Origin: Styela clava
Taxonomy: Eukaryota > Chordata > Ascidiacea > Stolidobranchia > Styelidae
Assembly: GCF_964204865.1 (NCBI RefSeq)
Contig: NC_135261.1
Location: forward strand, 13,764,001 to 13,828,000
DNA length: 64,000 nucleotides
Reading direction: 5' to 3'
Positions 10,096 through 19,899 of the stretch are shown piece by piece. The notes beneath the pieces are model-generated. The model saw nothing but the letters and a program-made list of their open reading frames with translations. It had not been told where the DNA came from and ran no database searches. Position numbers and translations under genes: made by a program. Numbering within the stretch: position 1 is the stretch's first letter; every line of letters begins with the position of its first letter.

Positions 10096-10862
10096 AACTT
10101 ATTTTTAAATTTCCTGTTGTTTTTTGTCTCTCTTCAACCCGACGCTGGTTTCATTTGGTAACCTGAGGCCAAGATGCTAACTAGTTTAGGCCTAGTTTGA
10201 CTATGATTAAAGATTATCTGAATCTCCTTGCTATGAATAATCCTATTTTATATGTTCATACTCATATCAGGGCTACTCAAGTATATATTACCGAAGGTGC
10301 GCATACAAACAAAACTTCAAAAATATTTGGGTCCGGACTTTCCAGAAATTATATTTCGGCATCTTTAAACACGCAATTCCTCAGCTGACTAATGATTATT
10401 AGCTAATCAAGTTTGTTTGTTGTGGCGTTATAGGTAGTTCTTTTCATATATATTTTTAAATCTATAAAAGTGATTTTATAAAGAAAATTTTAAAAGTGGG
10501 GCTGAGGATTCAAAATGAGGAATTATGCGCGGTTCGAATCGAATACCCGAAAGGTCCGGATTCAGACCGCGGTCCGCCAGTTGAGTAGCCCTGCTCTATG
10601 TTCTTAAAGCTTTATTACCATACCACAAGTATTTTGTATGGGATATGATAATAATATTGATTTATTTGTTTAGACAAGCATAATTCATTCTACAATACAT
10701 TGCTATATTATGATTTGGTTGTGTCAATTTGTTTTTTGTGATATAAGTGGAGTAATTGAGCTGCTACTTTATACCCTTCTTAAATTATATATTGTTTGAT
10801 TGATATGCTTAATTCTCTCATTCAGAATTTAAAAAATGATTCATACCTTATAAATATAGAAA
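10096..10862. other. Spacer between FIBP and the 1100-codon ORF
   Basis: It holds a degraded hAT-type MITE (10267-10591). The remaining ~270 bp before 10863 is AT-rich with no recognised motif. Confidence 0.4.
10267..10591. mobile_element. hAT-type MITE (CAGGGCTACTCAA family), degraded
   Basis: The left end CAGGGCTACTCAAGT and right end ...GTTGAGTAGCCCTG are inverted repeats. Inner sequence near the right end (GGTCCGGATTC, CGGTCCGCCAGTTG) matches the well-preserved copy at 47918-48208. The flanks no longer show a clear target-site duplication. Confidence 0.6.
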
Positions 10863-13800
10863 ATGGCAGGCAGGTACAAACTTTTGAATCCATTGGATCT
10901 GCCTAAAGAAAAAAAGGGAGTAAAGGATGCTGCATCGATTCAATTGGAAAATGATGATGAACCTGCATCCCCTGTTCAGTTACCAGTGAGCGTGGAAGAG
11001 ATTCATGAGAGACCTGTGCTCACACCTTTAAAAGACAAAGAAATTATGCAATCTGTTGGACTTGTACGACAGTATTTACGAGATACTGGTGTAAATGCAA
11101 ATATGAATAAATTTACATCAGCTCTTCTCCAAAACAATATTTTGCCTTATAATCCATATCCTGGGTATATCAAGAGATTCCGAAAGTTATCTGAAAAGTT
11201 TCATACTAGAAGAGAAACGCTTCAAACAGTACAAAGAAAAATACAACAGTGCCCCACATTCTTGACAGGGACTGGGATTTTGAGTGGAGTGAAATTGCCT
11301 GGAGCAAAATTATGGGGACTGCAGCATGTTTTGAGTGGTACAAATCCCAAAATCTTAAACGATTATAGGTCCATTATCAAGTCCTGCACTGTGGATCAAA
11401 CAAAAATTAGTGAAAAATTTGGTGATGATGTGGCTCTTCTACCAACAATTACTGGTCCTTGTATTTTCTCTGGGTCACTTCATGACCAATGTTTCAAACT
11501 TGATGTTAGTGTCTCAGTTCTTGTGACAACCACCGATTTTCAAGTTGCAGCAAAGAATCTTGGTCTTGCAATTTTATTAGATCTTGAACATATATCTTCA
11601 AACACAGACCACCTTATTATATCTTTGAAGGTACCGGTAATTTCTGATGATACTTTTGTTACAAAAACATGGAGTGCAGACGAGATACAATCAGTATTAT
11701 CTTCCGCCAATGTATCAACTAAAGATGAATTTGTGCAAGCCATTGGCGTAGCTGCGCTCAAGAAACATGATACTATTGTACAATTGCTAGCACAAACAAG
11801 TAAAGATGCTATTTCAAAGTTGAGTGGCCACTATATAAAAGTTGAAAAATCCTACAACTTAATGACAGTGATGAAAAGTAAGAATTCTGGACAAATGTCA
11901 TTGTTTATATCGAATGCGCAGTACCAAGCACTTCATGAAGGTTTATTTATCGAGAAATCTGATGCAGAGATTTATCTGAGTGCATTTAAGAAGTATTCTA
12001 CAGCTGGATCTCCTTTGTCACAGAATGTATGCAATGCTGTGCAAAAAATATGGCAGGAAAGAATCGCGGGAAAGCAAATTGAATCAAACTTGACTGAAAT
12101 CCTACATCATCAGTTTCTTATGGAGCATGTACAAAACCAGAACAAACCATCATCAACAAAAAATGAAGATTCACTAGCAATACAAATTTATAGAGTTTTA
12201 CGCGGCTTTGGCCAAAAATTGGAATACATAAGCACTTTAATAACCACATTAAATGACATTGCTTCATCAAAGTTTCTATACTCTGATGTAAAAATATTTC
12301 AAAATGTTTTTTCACAGTGTCAAAGTTGTCTTAATGAATTCTTTGATGAAACTGCTCATGAATTGTCTTCAGCTGAAGCCTCAGCACGGCTTGTGATAAG
12401 ATCATATTTGGGAAAAATCGACAAATTAGCAAATGATCAGAAGTTCAACAAAATAAAACCATATTTGAGCTTTATGAAGGGTTATATTAAAGCCATATCA
12501 TTTTGTTTAATTGAAGATTCACTTGAAGAGTTTGGCAAAATACGAGCTGCACAATCACAAATAAATGCTGTTTTGCAAGTAGATTTTGGACAAGATCTCA
12601 ACATTGATCTCCGATCGGATGAATTTCGACATAAAACCGAGACTACCTCATTCACCAGCATCGATAAAAAAATACTAGACTTGTCATTGACAAATGTGGC
12701 ATCCCCTGCACAAATTTCACCGCATGCCGCTCGAATGCAATACTGCATTGATGTGAGGATTGATGAAGTGTGGAAAACTTTCATGAATAATATGCTTATA
12801 ATGAAAAACAATCTTCCGGCAAATCCTTACCCAAGCTTAGTCACCTTGCTGCGACAAGCCTCTTTGAAAGTTCAGCTTTTCCGTGAAGACAATTCAGTCA
12901 TTGTTAGGAGATTGCTTGGCAAACCAAAATCTTATGATGATAAGTTGAAATTATTTTCCATTCCTGGTGCGTCTGCATATGGAACATATAGCGCTGTTTC
13001 TGTCCTGAATTCAGTTGGTTTTCGTCAAATTAGCACTATGGCTTCTAGTGTAGCAATAATACCTCCACAGTCAGGAAAAGGAACACCTGCTGTAGCAGCT
13101 GGTGCATTCGAGCTGAAATGCTTTACAGCAATTTCAAATGAAGCTTTACTGTATGGATCAGTGACGCCCTATATATCAACTATTACTGTCAACGAATACT
13201 GTTTCATCAAGGGCTCACCGGCTCAAAAACATGATGGAATATTGAGGTTTTCAAAAGTACTGTTGATTAACCTTGGAAACTTACAAACTCAGGGTATTTT
13301 GCCAGTGAGAGCATTTTTTTCTGATGTGAATTTGAAACTTAATGATTTGAATGCTGTTTCATCGGAGTTTCACAACCAGTTTGTGTCTACTGTTGATACT
13401 CAACAACCCATTATGATACATTTGCTTATGCCCCTGGACTGGCGTTACGTACTAATTAAAAAGATAATCCATGTTTATTTTGTGAATGAAATGACAGATG
13501 ACACTACATTTTTGACGAAACATGATCCATTCGCACCTCTGTGCCAGGTCTTTCTAAATGGAATTGATGCCGCTGAATACACAAGACGTATTCAGATTTT
13601 TGACAAAACGAATGATGATTTATTAAAAAGTAAGATCATGGAGACATGGAATGAATTTGATTGGCCATCATTCGCACAATTTTTACTTGTGCAAGGAATT
13701 GGTACCAGTGCCGGAGAAGACTTCACTGAAAAAAGAATTGAAGCAATAGGTTTCGGTTGGAAGTTATTTCATAGTCCCTATGGTGCACTGCACTACTCAT

Positions 13801-14165
13801 CTGATATTGCTAAAGGTATAAGGGAAGGATTAAAATATGATAGTATCTCAGACACGGCATCAACAGTAAGAAAGAACCTCAAATTGATGCTTGCAGGTTA
13901 TCGTAATATTCTGAATAGTACTTTAACAGCGCAAGGTACAATGTCATCATCAGCGCTGAATCTCTATTGTCAAGACTTGCTTCAAAACGCTGCACCATTT
14001 GATCTTTCAGCTGGTACAGTGAGACTAGCACAAGAGTCAAATTTGCCAAGAGTGCTCGATCATGTTGCAAGTATCACACAAGCGATTTCAGATTCCATTG
14101 CTATGGATCTGGTTGAATGCTTTCCATCAATAAGAAAGATTGTCGACTCCAAAACAAAGTACTGA
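10863..14165 (+). CDS. Large intronless ORF, 1100 aa, unknown function
   Basis: An intact 1101-codon frame starts at ATG 10863 (context GAAAATGG). I do not recognise the protein. It has no signal peptide, no clear membrane segment and no familiar catalytic motif. The N-terminal ~60 residues are charged and low in hydrophobics. Two positions match each other: LLQNNILPYNPYP (residues 88-100) with LIMKNNLPANPYP (645-657), and a PGA motif at 146-148 (LPGAKLWG) with one at 701-703 (IPGASAYG). Spacing from NPYP to PGA is 49 and 47 residues, so the protein may consist of two related halves. Both halves continue into beta-rich sequence (200-262 and 745-822). The middle (430-560) is mainly helical. 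It lies 0.77 kb after FIBP on the same strand and converges on MLYCD. Possibilities: a lineage-specific host gene, or a domesticated structural protein from a mobile element or dsRNA-type virus. None is proven. Confidence 0.8.
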   Translation: MAGRYKLLNPLDLPKEKKGVKDAASIQLENDDEPASPVQLPVSVEEIHERPVLTPLKDKEIMQSVGLVRQYLRDTGVNANMNKFTSALLQNNILPYNPYPGYIKRFRKLSEKFHTRRETLQTVQRKIQQCPTFLTGTGILSGVKLPGAKLWGLQHVLSGTNPKILNDYRSIIKSCTVDQTKISEKFGDDVALLPTITGPCIFSGSLHDQCFKLDVSVSVLVTTTDFQVAAKNLGLAILLDLEHISSNTDHLIISLKVPVISDDTFVTKTWSADEIQSVLSSANVSTKDEFVQAIGVAALKKHDTIVQLLAQTSKDAISKLSGHYIKVEKSYNLMTVMKSKNSGQMSLFISNAQYQALHEGLFIEKSDAEIYLSAFKKYSTAGSPLSQNVCNAVQKIWQERIAGKQIESNLTEILHHQFLMEHVQNQNKPSSTKNEDSLAIQIYRVLRGFGQKLEYISTLITTLNDIASSKFLYSDVKIFQNVFSQCQSCLNEFFDETAHELSSAEASARLVIRSYLGKIDKLANDQKFNKIKPYLSFMKGYIKAISFCLIEDSLEEFGKIRAAQSQINAVLQVDFGQDLNIDLRSDEFRHKTETTSFTSIDKKILDLSLTNVASPAQISPHAARMQYCIDVRIDEVWKTFMNNMLIMKNNLPANPYPSLVTLLRQASLKVQLFREDNSVIVRRLLGKPKSYDDKLKLFSIPGASAYGTYSAVSVLNSVGFRQISTMASSVAIIPPQSGKGTPAVAAGAFELKCFTAISNEALLYGSVTPYISTITVNEYCFIKGSPAQKHDGILRFSKVLLINLGNLQTQGILPVRAFFSDVNLKLNDLNAVSSEFHNQFVSTVDTQQPIMIHLLMPLDWRYVLIKKIIHVYFVNEMTDDTTFLTKHDPFAPLCQVFLNGIDAAEYTRRIQIFDKTNDDLLKSKIMETWNEFDWPSFAQFLLVQGIGTSAGEDFTEKRIEAIGFGWKLFHSPYGALHYSSDIAKGIREGLKYDSISDTASTVRKNLKLMLAGYRNILNSTLTAQGTMSSSALNLYCQDLLQNAAPFDLSAGTVRLAQESNLPRVLDHVASITQAISDSIAMDLVECFPSIRKIVDSKTKY

Positions 14166-14172
14166 ATTATCA

Positions 14173-14182
14173 TTTATTTATT
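14173..14182 (-). promoter_or_regulatory. MLYCD polyadenylation signal
   Basis: On the minus strand two overlapping AATAAA hexamers (AATAAATAAA) lie 33 bp after the MLYCD stop codon. Cleavage 10-30 nt further would fall near 14145-14165, inside the last codons of the opposing 1100-codon ORF. Confidence 0.65.
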
Positions 14183-14214
14183 GCACAGTTGAATGTATAT
14201 AAATTAACATAAAA

Positions 14215-17200
14215 TTACAAATGACTGGACAAGTGATCTTTTAACAATCTGTGAACTTTTTCAGACATATCAATAGTCTGCTTTGTGATATATTCATTTG
14301 AATTATCTGCCATTTTATTTAAAAAATAGCGATAATTCACCATGAGGCCGCAAGACTGTTGCATCCCAGATAGGCTTTCATCAGCCATCCAATTGACCCT
14401 CCATACTGTAGCACCATTTTTAAGATGAAAATTGGTGACCGGGTCCAGAGCATAGCTACGTCGTTTGATTTTGCATATGTAGATTGCACACAATTTCGTC
14501 AGAAGTTTCCTTACATGAACATCATGCTTTTTGTTCTTCAATTTTCTTGTATCTGTAACCAATTCTTTGAGATAATCATTCAAGTTTTCAGATGCATCCT
14601 CATATTGGCTTCTCACACATTCCAGGTCACCCAAATCAGAGTCTTCTAATTGCATAGCCAATGATCCATCATTAAGTCCACTGAGTAACCATCTCCTAAA
14701 ACCTGATCATTAAAAATTTTTGTGAAATCGCTTATATTGCTGTAAATTTGTTACCAAAATGACTTTTTTCGTTCATTTTATACCTATAATTTTTACTGAA
14801 TTTGCACATAGAATAAACTATATTTTTGTATCATAAAGTATTGATGATGTGCTAGGAGTTAGGGAGTACAATGTTCGACAGACTATGAACGCAACTTACC
14901 AGGAATTGGAGAGAGACTTGAAAACGTTTCCAAGCCTGGTAATTCAGATTTGAGCTGATCCACTACAGCTTGTATCAGGTAGGCACCAAGTTCAATTCCC
15001 TTAACAAAAAGAAGTGAAAACGATTTGAAAATCGAACAATGCTTCAATACATCACTCAAAGGGTAATGTAATCATATCAGAATATTTAAAATGAGGATAG
15101 TTAGTAGGCCTACACACTCAATAACCGTCAGAATATAGATGCATTATATTTCCCAGTTAAAAAAACATTGGATTCCAAATCTTGTGATGAAATTAGGTCA
15201 ATGAATAACCATACCGATAGGTATAGAATATAGATCAAGGCCTAATGCAATCAAGGTTTACTGCTTATATCAACATAATCAGAAACTACCTGAAGCCCCT
15301 TCTGTGTTGAAGTGATTGAGTAAAATATTGCACAATTTGCTTCCTGTGGATCATAACCTAAAAGATAGATTTTAAAGATATATTTGAGTAGTCCTTATTA
15401 AACAATATTTGAATGTTCGCAATCCTTGTTCTCAGCTGATGAAGAACTACACTGAATTTCAAACTGTGTAGTATTTTGGAATGTTCACTTACCCTTTTCA
15501 GTCTCTCTGTAATCTAATATTTCCTTAATGTTATCAGATATATCTTGAGTCAACGCAACATGTAGAACAATGATAGGTTCATGCGGCATGCTTTCGTGAA
15601 AAAATGAATAACAACGGCGATTGGGACCCAGTCTGTGTTTCAAGTCCATCCAATTTCTAACTGTATGTACAGCTTCATGCTTTGCCAACTGATAAAATGA
15701 AAAATTGGAATTTAAAAAAGTTTCAAAGATGGACTAAAATCATAGAAATCTTTGTGGGCACGATGGCCTACTGATTGAAACATTAGACCTAACTGTTTGA
15801 CACAACAGCGTATACTCTGGTTCAAATTTCATGTCCCCCACCTCACCCCAAATTGGGCAGGCAATGTCGTACTAACAGCTCCGATCATCTCGTTAGATGT
15901 CACATGCTGCTTGTACACGGCCTCGTTCAGAGTGAAAAGCTTGTATGAATTTATTTTCGAAAGATGTATTGGGTACTTTCTAAACCATATAGACATTACT
16001 ACACGTTTTCATTCAAACAGGGGTTAATTTGTCATTTAAAGTCATGCATGAGATATTTCCATTCACTAGCCCAGAACTGGGCAATTAGTAGGCAATGGAA
16101 ATTCATGGAAATGGGACGGATGGAACACTTCTATGGGTCGTCTGGCCCGTGGGCCGTAATTTTGCCCACCCCTGCACAAGCCTATACCACCTCAAGTATC
16201 TGCTTTATATGAAACACAAACAACAATAAACAAACCTTTTCAAGTATGTTAGCAGAAGTTTCCCATGTTATTCTACGAAGTTGAAGGAGTCCTACAGAAA
16301 ACCACAGGCTCAGTATTTCCTTGATATCTTCTGACAAATGCCTGGAAAACAATCATCAACAACAGTTAATTTGCAGTTTAAGATAGCTGAGCCACTTCAT
16401 GAGTGTATCGGTAGCACATCAGGTATTTATACCCTATTTATTGAATTTGTTTGATGAAATAACAACCATTCATTCAAAGCTGCCTATAATTTGTGCACTC
16501 TGTGCAATTTTAATAATTCCCAAGCCCCCTATAGACTGAAAAGTATATAGCCCAATATTAGTGCGAAATTCCAAATACTTCTTGATCCTGTTGTTATTAA
16601 TTAATAAATGCACCCTTAGAATATAGAAAAAACTTATTGAGATATTTGGTTATCACATAGTCTCTTACAAGACAGCATCTGCTTCCTCTCTTGGCCCTTC
16701 GCCTCTCCTGGCTTCAGTAATTGTATCTTTTCTCATGTCAATCAAGAATTTCACTCCGTCATTTAGACTGCCGAGTTGAGTGAGAAACGTATAATATGTT
16801 GGTTTCAATAATTGGTTTAATTTCCTTTCACTTCGGAGTAGTGTTGATATTCCATTCTTAAAAAAAGGAACGCAGTTATTATTTGGTTGCTTATTTATAA
16901 ATAAACAACTCTACAAATATTTATATGCAGAAATTATATCAACAATACAACTTGCTATACACTTTTACGTACTAAATGACAAGTGGCAAGTTTCAACACC
17001 ATATTTATGAAAAACATTTTCCATGGTTATACATTATTTATTAAATTATTGGTTCTGCAAGTAATACTCAATACTATATTATTTATTGATATTCTAATAA
17101 AATACTTGAATGAACAGTTGCAAAACACTTACTTTATCCTTGTATGAATTAGCCAAGCTCTCACATTGCTTCTGGAGTAATTCTCTGTTACATCCATATG

Positions 17201-17474
17201 TTTTAAATAAAGATAAATATATATTTCTTTTTTCATAGTCTGACATGGTTTTGTAAATTTCCACAAATTTTTCAAGACTTTCCTTCTTCAAAATCCTTCC
17301 TCCGTCTTGTCTATATTTTTCATTTTCGACTGATTTCATAATGTCATTGGTCAAGTTTTCCATATCACTGTTACTTGAAGAAAAGCGAGACAGCTTTAAA
17401 CTTGTCATCTCTTGGCTTTGCAGCATACCGAATGATGATCGCCATATAAATGATTTAACTCTACGTACTATCAT
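14215..17474 (-). CDS. MLYCD: Malonyl-CoA decarboxylase, complete, 7 exons
   Basis: Exons (minus strand): 17474-17133, 16856-16669, 16341-16236, 15688-15493, 15357-15290, 14999-14900, 14702-14215. All have GT-AG borders and the phases join cleanly to about 495 aa (human 493). MLYCD converts malonyl-CoA to acetyl-CoA and CO2 in mitochondria, peroxisomes and cytosol. The C-terminal GNAT-like catalytic domain shows FSSLSPIPG, with the Ser reported as catalytic, and NFHLKNG, with the catalytic His, followed by [12 protein letters not shown] and [12 protein letters not shown]. Other matches are [16 protein letters not shown] and [11 protein letters not shown]. The N-terminus [18 protein letters not shown] is basic and amphipathic, as in a mitochondrial presequence. 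The C-terminus SHL fits the PTS1 consensus. A good acceptor (TTTTTAG) just 7 bp before the chosen ATG hints at an upstream, probably untranslated, exon. Confidence 0.95.
15745..15885 (+). repeat. Possible second tRNA-like SINE, in MLYCD intron 3
   Basis: GATGGCCTACTGATTGAAAC followed ~55 nt later by TGGTTCAAATTTCATGTCCC resembles A and B boxes of a Pol III promoter. A similar segment (TTTCAAATCTCATGCCCCCC, later GCCTAGGCAATG) occurs at 46670-46840 in the galactosyltransferase gene. Only two diverged copies are seen. Confidence 0.4.
16072..16174. mobile_element. Very short hAT MITE (103 bp) in MLYCD intron 3
   Basis: It starts CAGAACTGGGCAATTAG and ends TTTTGCCCACCCCTG. It is flanked by CACTAGCC and CACAAGCC (7 of 8 match). 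The inner sequence GGCCCGTGGGCCGTAATTTT is typical of hAT ends. It leaves the gene's splice sites alone. Confidence 0.75.
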
Positions 17475-17726
17475 GTCATTTCTAAAAATAATAATAACTT
17501 TATGGTCATATACCATTGACACATATCAGTGATAAAAGAAATCATTTCAATATTCATTAATTAATAGCAGTCACAAAAATTGCATCACACCGATACAATA
17601 AGTCATACATGATAAGGACCAACTCAATCAGATTGAATTTCCCAAACAATAGATAGTTGTGTAAGCGTGGGTATTTATCCAAACCAGGCAGCCATATCTC
17701 AACAGTCAGGCAGTGTGGGTATAAGT

Positions 17727-18156
17727 CAGGGTGGTCCAAGGTTGTCGGCATCGCGGGCCACAAAAGTGCTAATAATAGGTAAACAGTGCAATATAAAACA
17801 AACATTTTCATTGTCCAAACACTTGATCATTATTTGTCATTCATCAAGCTAACCCATGAAAAAAACACTAAAAAACTCACTAAAACCTGCAAAAATCTTA
17901 CTATATCTACATTTAGTGTAAGATTTCAAACTCTTCATAACGGAGAAAGTGTCACAGGAAGAAAATGTCGTTTTAGATGTCACCAACACAACTTGCGGGC
18001 ATATCAAACAAGCATTGTGGCATTTTCTGGTTATTTTTATGCTAAAACTACACCAAATGGGATTTTTTGTTTACTCTCCCGCAAATGCGACGTGGGCCAC
18101 AGATAATGGAGCGGCGTGCCACATGTGGCCCGCAGGCCTGGGTTTGGACCACCCTG
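17727..18156. mobile_element. hAT MITE, 430 bp, between MLYCD and POLR1D
   Basis: The ends are CAGGGTGGTCCAAGGTTG and (inverted) CAGGGTGGTCCAAACCCAGG. A perfect 8-bp duplication GTATAAGT lies at 17719-17726 and 18157-18164. It has no transposase, so it is non-autonomous. The perfect duplication points to a fairly young insertion. Confidence 0.92.
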
Positions 18157-18365
18157 GTATAAGTCACTTGACTCCTGATCATAAGAATCTCTTTGATGAA
18201 GTCTTTGATAAATAGTAACTCAAGTCGAGTCAATGACTCAAAGCTGCATCAAGTCAAACAGAGTGATTTCAAACTGAATTTCTACACCCCGATTAAGTAT
18301 ACTTAATTCGTTTTGGAAATAGGAATCTCAGAAACTAGTATCCACAGCACAAAATCAGTGATTCA

Positions 18366-18692
18366 TCAATCTTGATCTTTTTCAAATTTGAATATGGCAT
18401 CTTCAAAGGTTTTTAAAACATGATCCGAAGTGTTCAGCAGTTCTTCCAATCCTTTTCTAAGAACATCAGTAGGAGATACACCATTTGTTTGTATTCTTAA
18501 ATTAAGTTTATTCTCAGCTGGATGAGGAATAGAATATCCACAAAATTCTACTTCTGGATTTTTCATAATTATGTATCGAAGAGCATTCCCAAGTGTGTGA
18601 TCTTCATCATAGAAAACAAACGTACAGCAATTTTCTCCACTCCCATCTTCAAGGGGTTCAATTTGTAATTTTGCTTGTGAGGCATTCAACAT
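18366..18692 (-). CDS. POLR1D: RNA polymerase I/III subunit RPAC2 (AC19)
   Basis: A single exon of 108 aa. RPAC2 pairs with RPAC1 (POLR1C) as the alpha-like assembly platform shared by RNA polymerases I and III in the nucleus. Seen in sequence: [20 protein letters not shown], with the signature HTLGN(A/S)[26 protein letters not shown]; and a C-terminal amphipathic helix ([20 protein letters not shown]). I chose the ATG at 18692. The frame is open a little further upstream without another ATG, and a possible acceptor (ATACCAG) precedes it, so a short 5' exon may add residues. Human POLR1D is 133 aa and has a longer N-terminal leader, so a missing leader exon is plausible. It is in the same orientation as MLYCD, 0.9 kb upstream of it. 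Confidence 0.92.
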   Translation of the reverse strand: MLNASQAKLQIEPLEDGSGENCCTFVFYDEDHTLGNALRYIIMKNPEVEFCGYSIPHPAENKLNLRIQTNGVSPTDVLRKGLEELLNTSDHVLKTFEDAIFKFEKDQD

Positions 18693-19899
18693 TTTCAATA
18701 TATTTGTGTACACTGGTATATGCTGATATAAACAAGATAAAAGCTGTCTTCATTACATAAACACTTAGTTAGCTAGATTCGAAATGCCACCAACTCTGTC
18801 TGTCTGTAGATTAGAAGGCTGACGATCAACTCACAGAGCAGCAGAGGCAACTGACTACAGAGATTGGAGATGTCTGATGAGTTGTTCGCCTTTTCCATGG
18901 TGACGTTATAAGACTACCGTATATGAGTGTAAATTCAATCTTTTCAGGGCTCCAATGGCAAGAAAAACACATTAATATTTTTATGTGTATAAGTGACCAT
19001 GTTACACAAATACCTGAATACAGTCTACAGACAGACAGAGGAAACTGGGTCTGTCTATGGTAACATCAGTGATGTTAGACCGCCGACGTCAAATTGTCAC
19101 CGGTACGGTATATACAGATATAGGACTGTGTGCGTTTGAATTTTGTTGATATTGGATTTTCGAATGCGTATTTTTAAACATAATAAAACCTTTATACATT
19201 GCAGTAACACACATAACATTAGTCTACATTGTGAACTCGACTACCGAGCAATGAGAGGCAGACAACTCACCAGTCGAGCAATCGCTATACGAAGTTACGA
19301 TGTCGATTGTCGATGCTCCGAAATAAGGAACAAAATCCTTGCGAAACAAGAACAGATGAACACAACACCAAAGATTGCACAATACGAAACAAGAAGAAAA
19401 TCCCCGCTTGAACGTGACAAGGATCGGATTACTGGAGTCGAAAACTGATTAACATTTTTTGAATGTCTTGCAGTAAAGAGTCGTATGTAAAGTTTTCTCG
19501 ACTACACAGCCTGGTATCAGGTACGCAAAATAGCAACGAAACAATAAATGACAAAATTTTATTTTAACGCATATGTTTGGTGCCTTGGACACACTAAGGA
19601 TAATAATATTAATAACAATAAAACAACAACAAGACATTGAATTTCTTTTTTTTAAATATAAAAATTAAACAGGAAATCAAAAAAAAAAAAAAAAAGTGGA
19701 TGTTCAGGCATTTTTCTAATCACTATCTATCTATGAATATTTGATCATATTTATGCATGAATTTTAGACATTTAAATATATTCATTAAAGCCGGTATTGC
19801 ATAGAATATGTCACATAATGATTGATCTATGTATGAGATCATCCATGTGTTCATGAAATAATAAATCATGTGTGACGACCCTTGTTATATCTGTTAAAT
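18693..19899. other. POLR1D upstream region, no gene recognised
   Basis: CTCTGTCTGTCTGTAGA near 18797 is mirrored by TCTACAGACAGACAGAG near 19024, bracketing ~250 bp that could be a small MITE in the promoter. A poly(A) run lies near 19680-19695. The open frame at 19143-19448 shows no recognisable domain. Confidence 0.35.

Noticed and set aside
12482-12811. Minus-strand frame of 109 codons inside the orphan ORF
   Set aside because: An antisense shadow of the 1100-codon frame. It has no motif and no start context, and similar antisense frames at 11540-11761 and 13879-14070 behave the same way.
10863-14165. Viral polymerase or retroviral/Polinton origin of the orphan ORF
   Set aside because: No GDD/YxDD, integrase, protease or packaging-ATPase motif is visible and no companion viral genes flank it. 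Only a structural-protein origin stays open, as speculation.
17557-17811. Hydrophobic minus-strand frame (84 codons) before MLYCD
   Set aside because: It runs across the left boundary of the hAT MITE at 17727, so it is part unique sequence and part transposon. There is no conserved domain.
19143-19448. Plus-strand 101-codon frame upstream of POLR1D
   Set aside because: No recognisable domain, no flanking splice logic and biased composition. Not supported as a gene.
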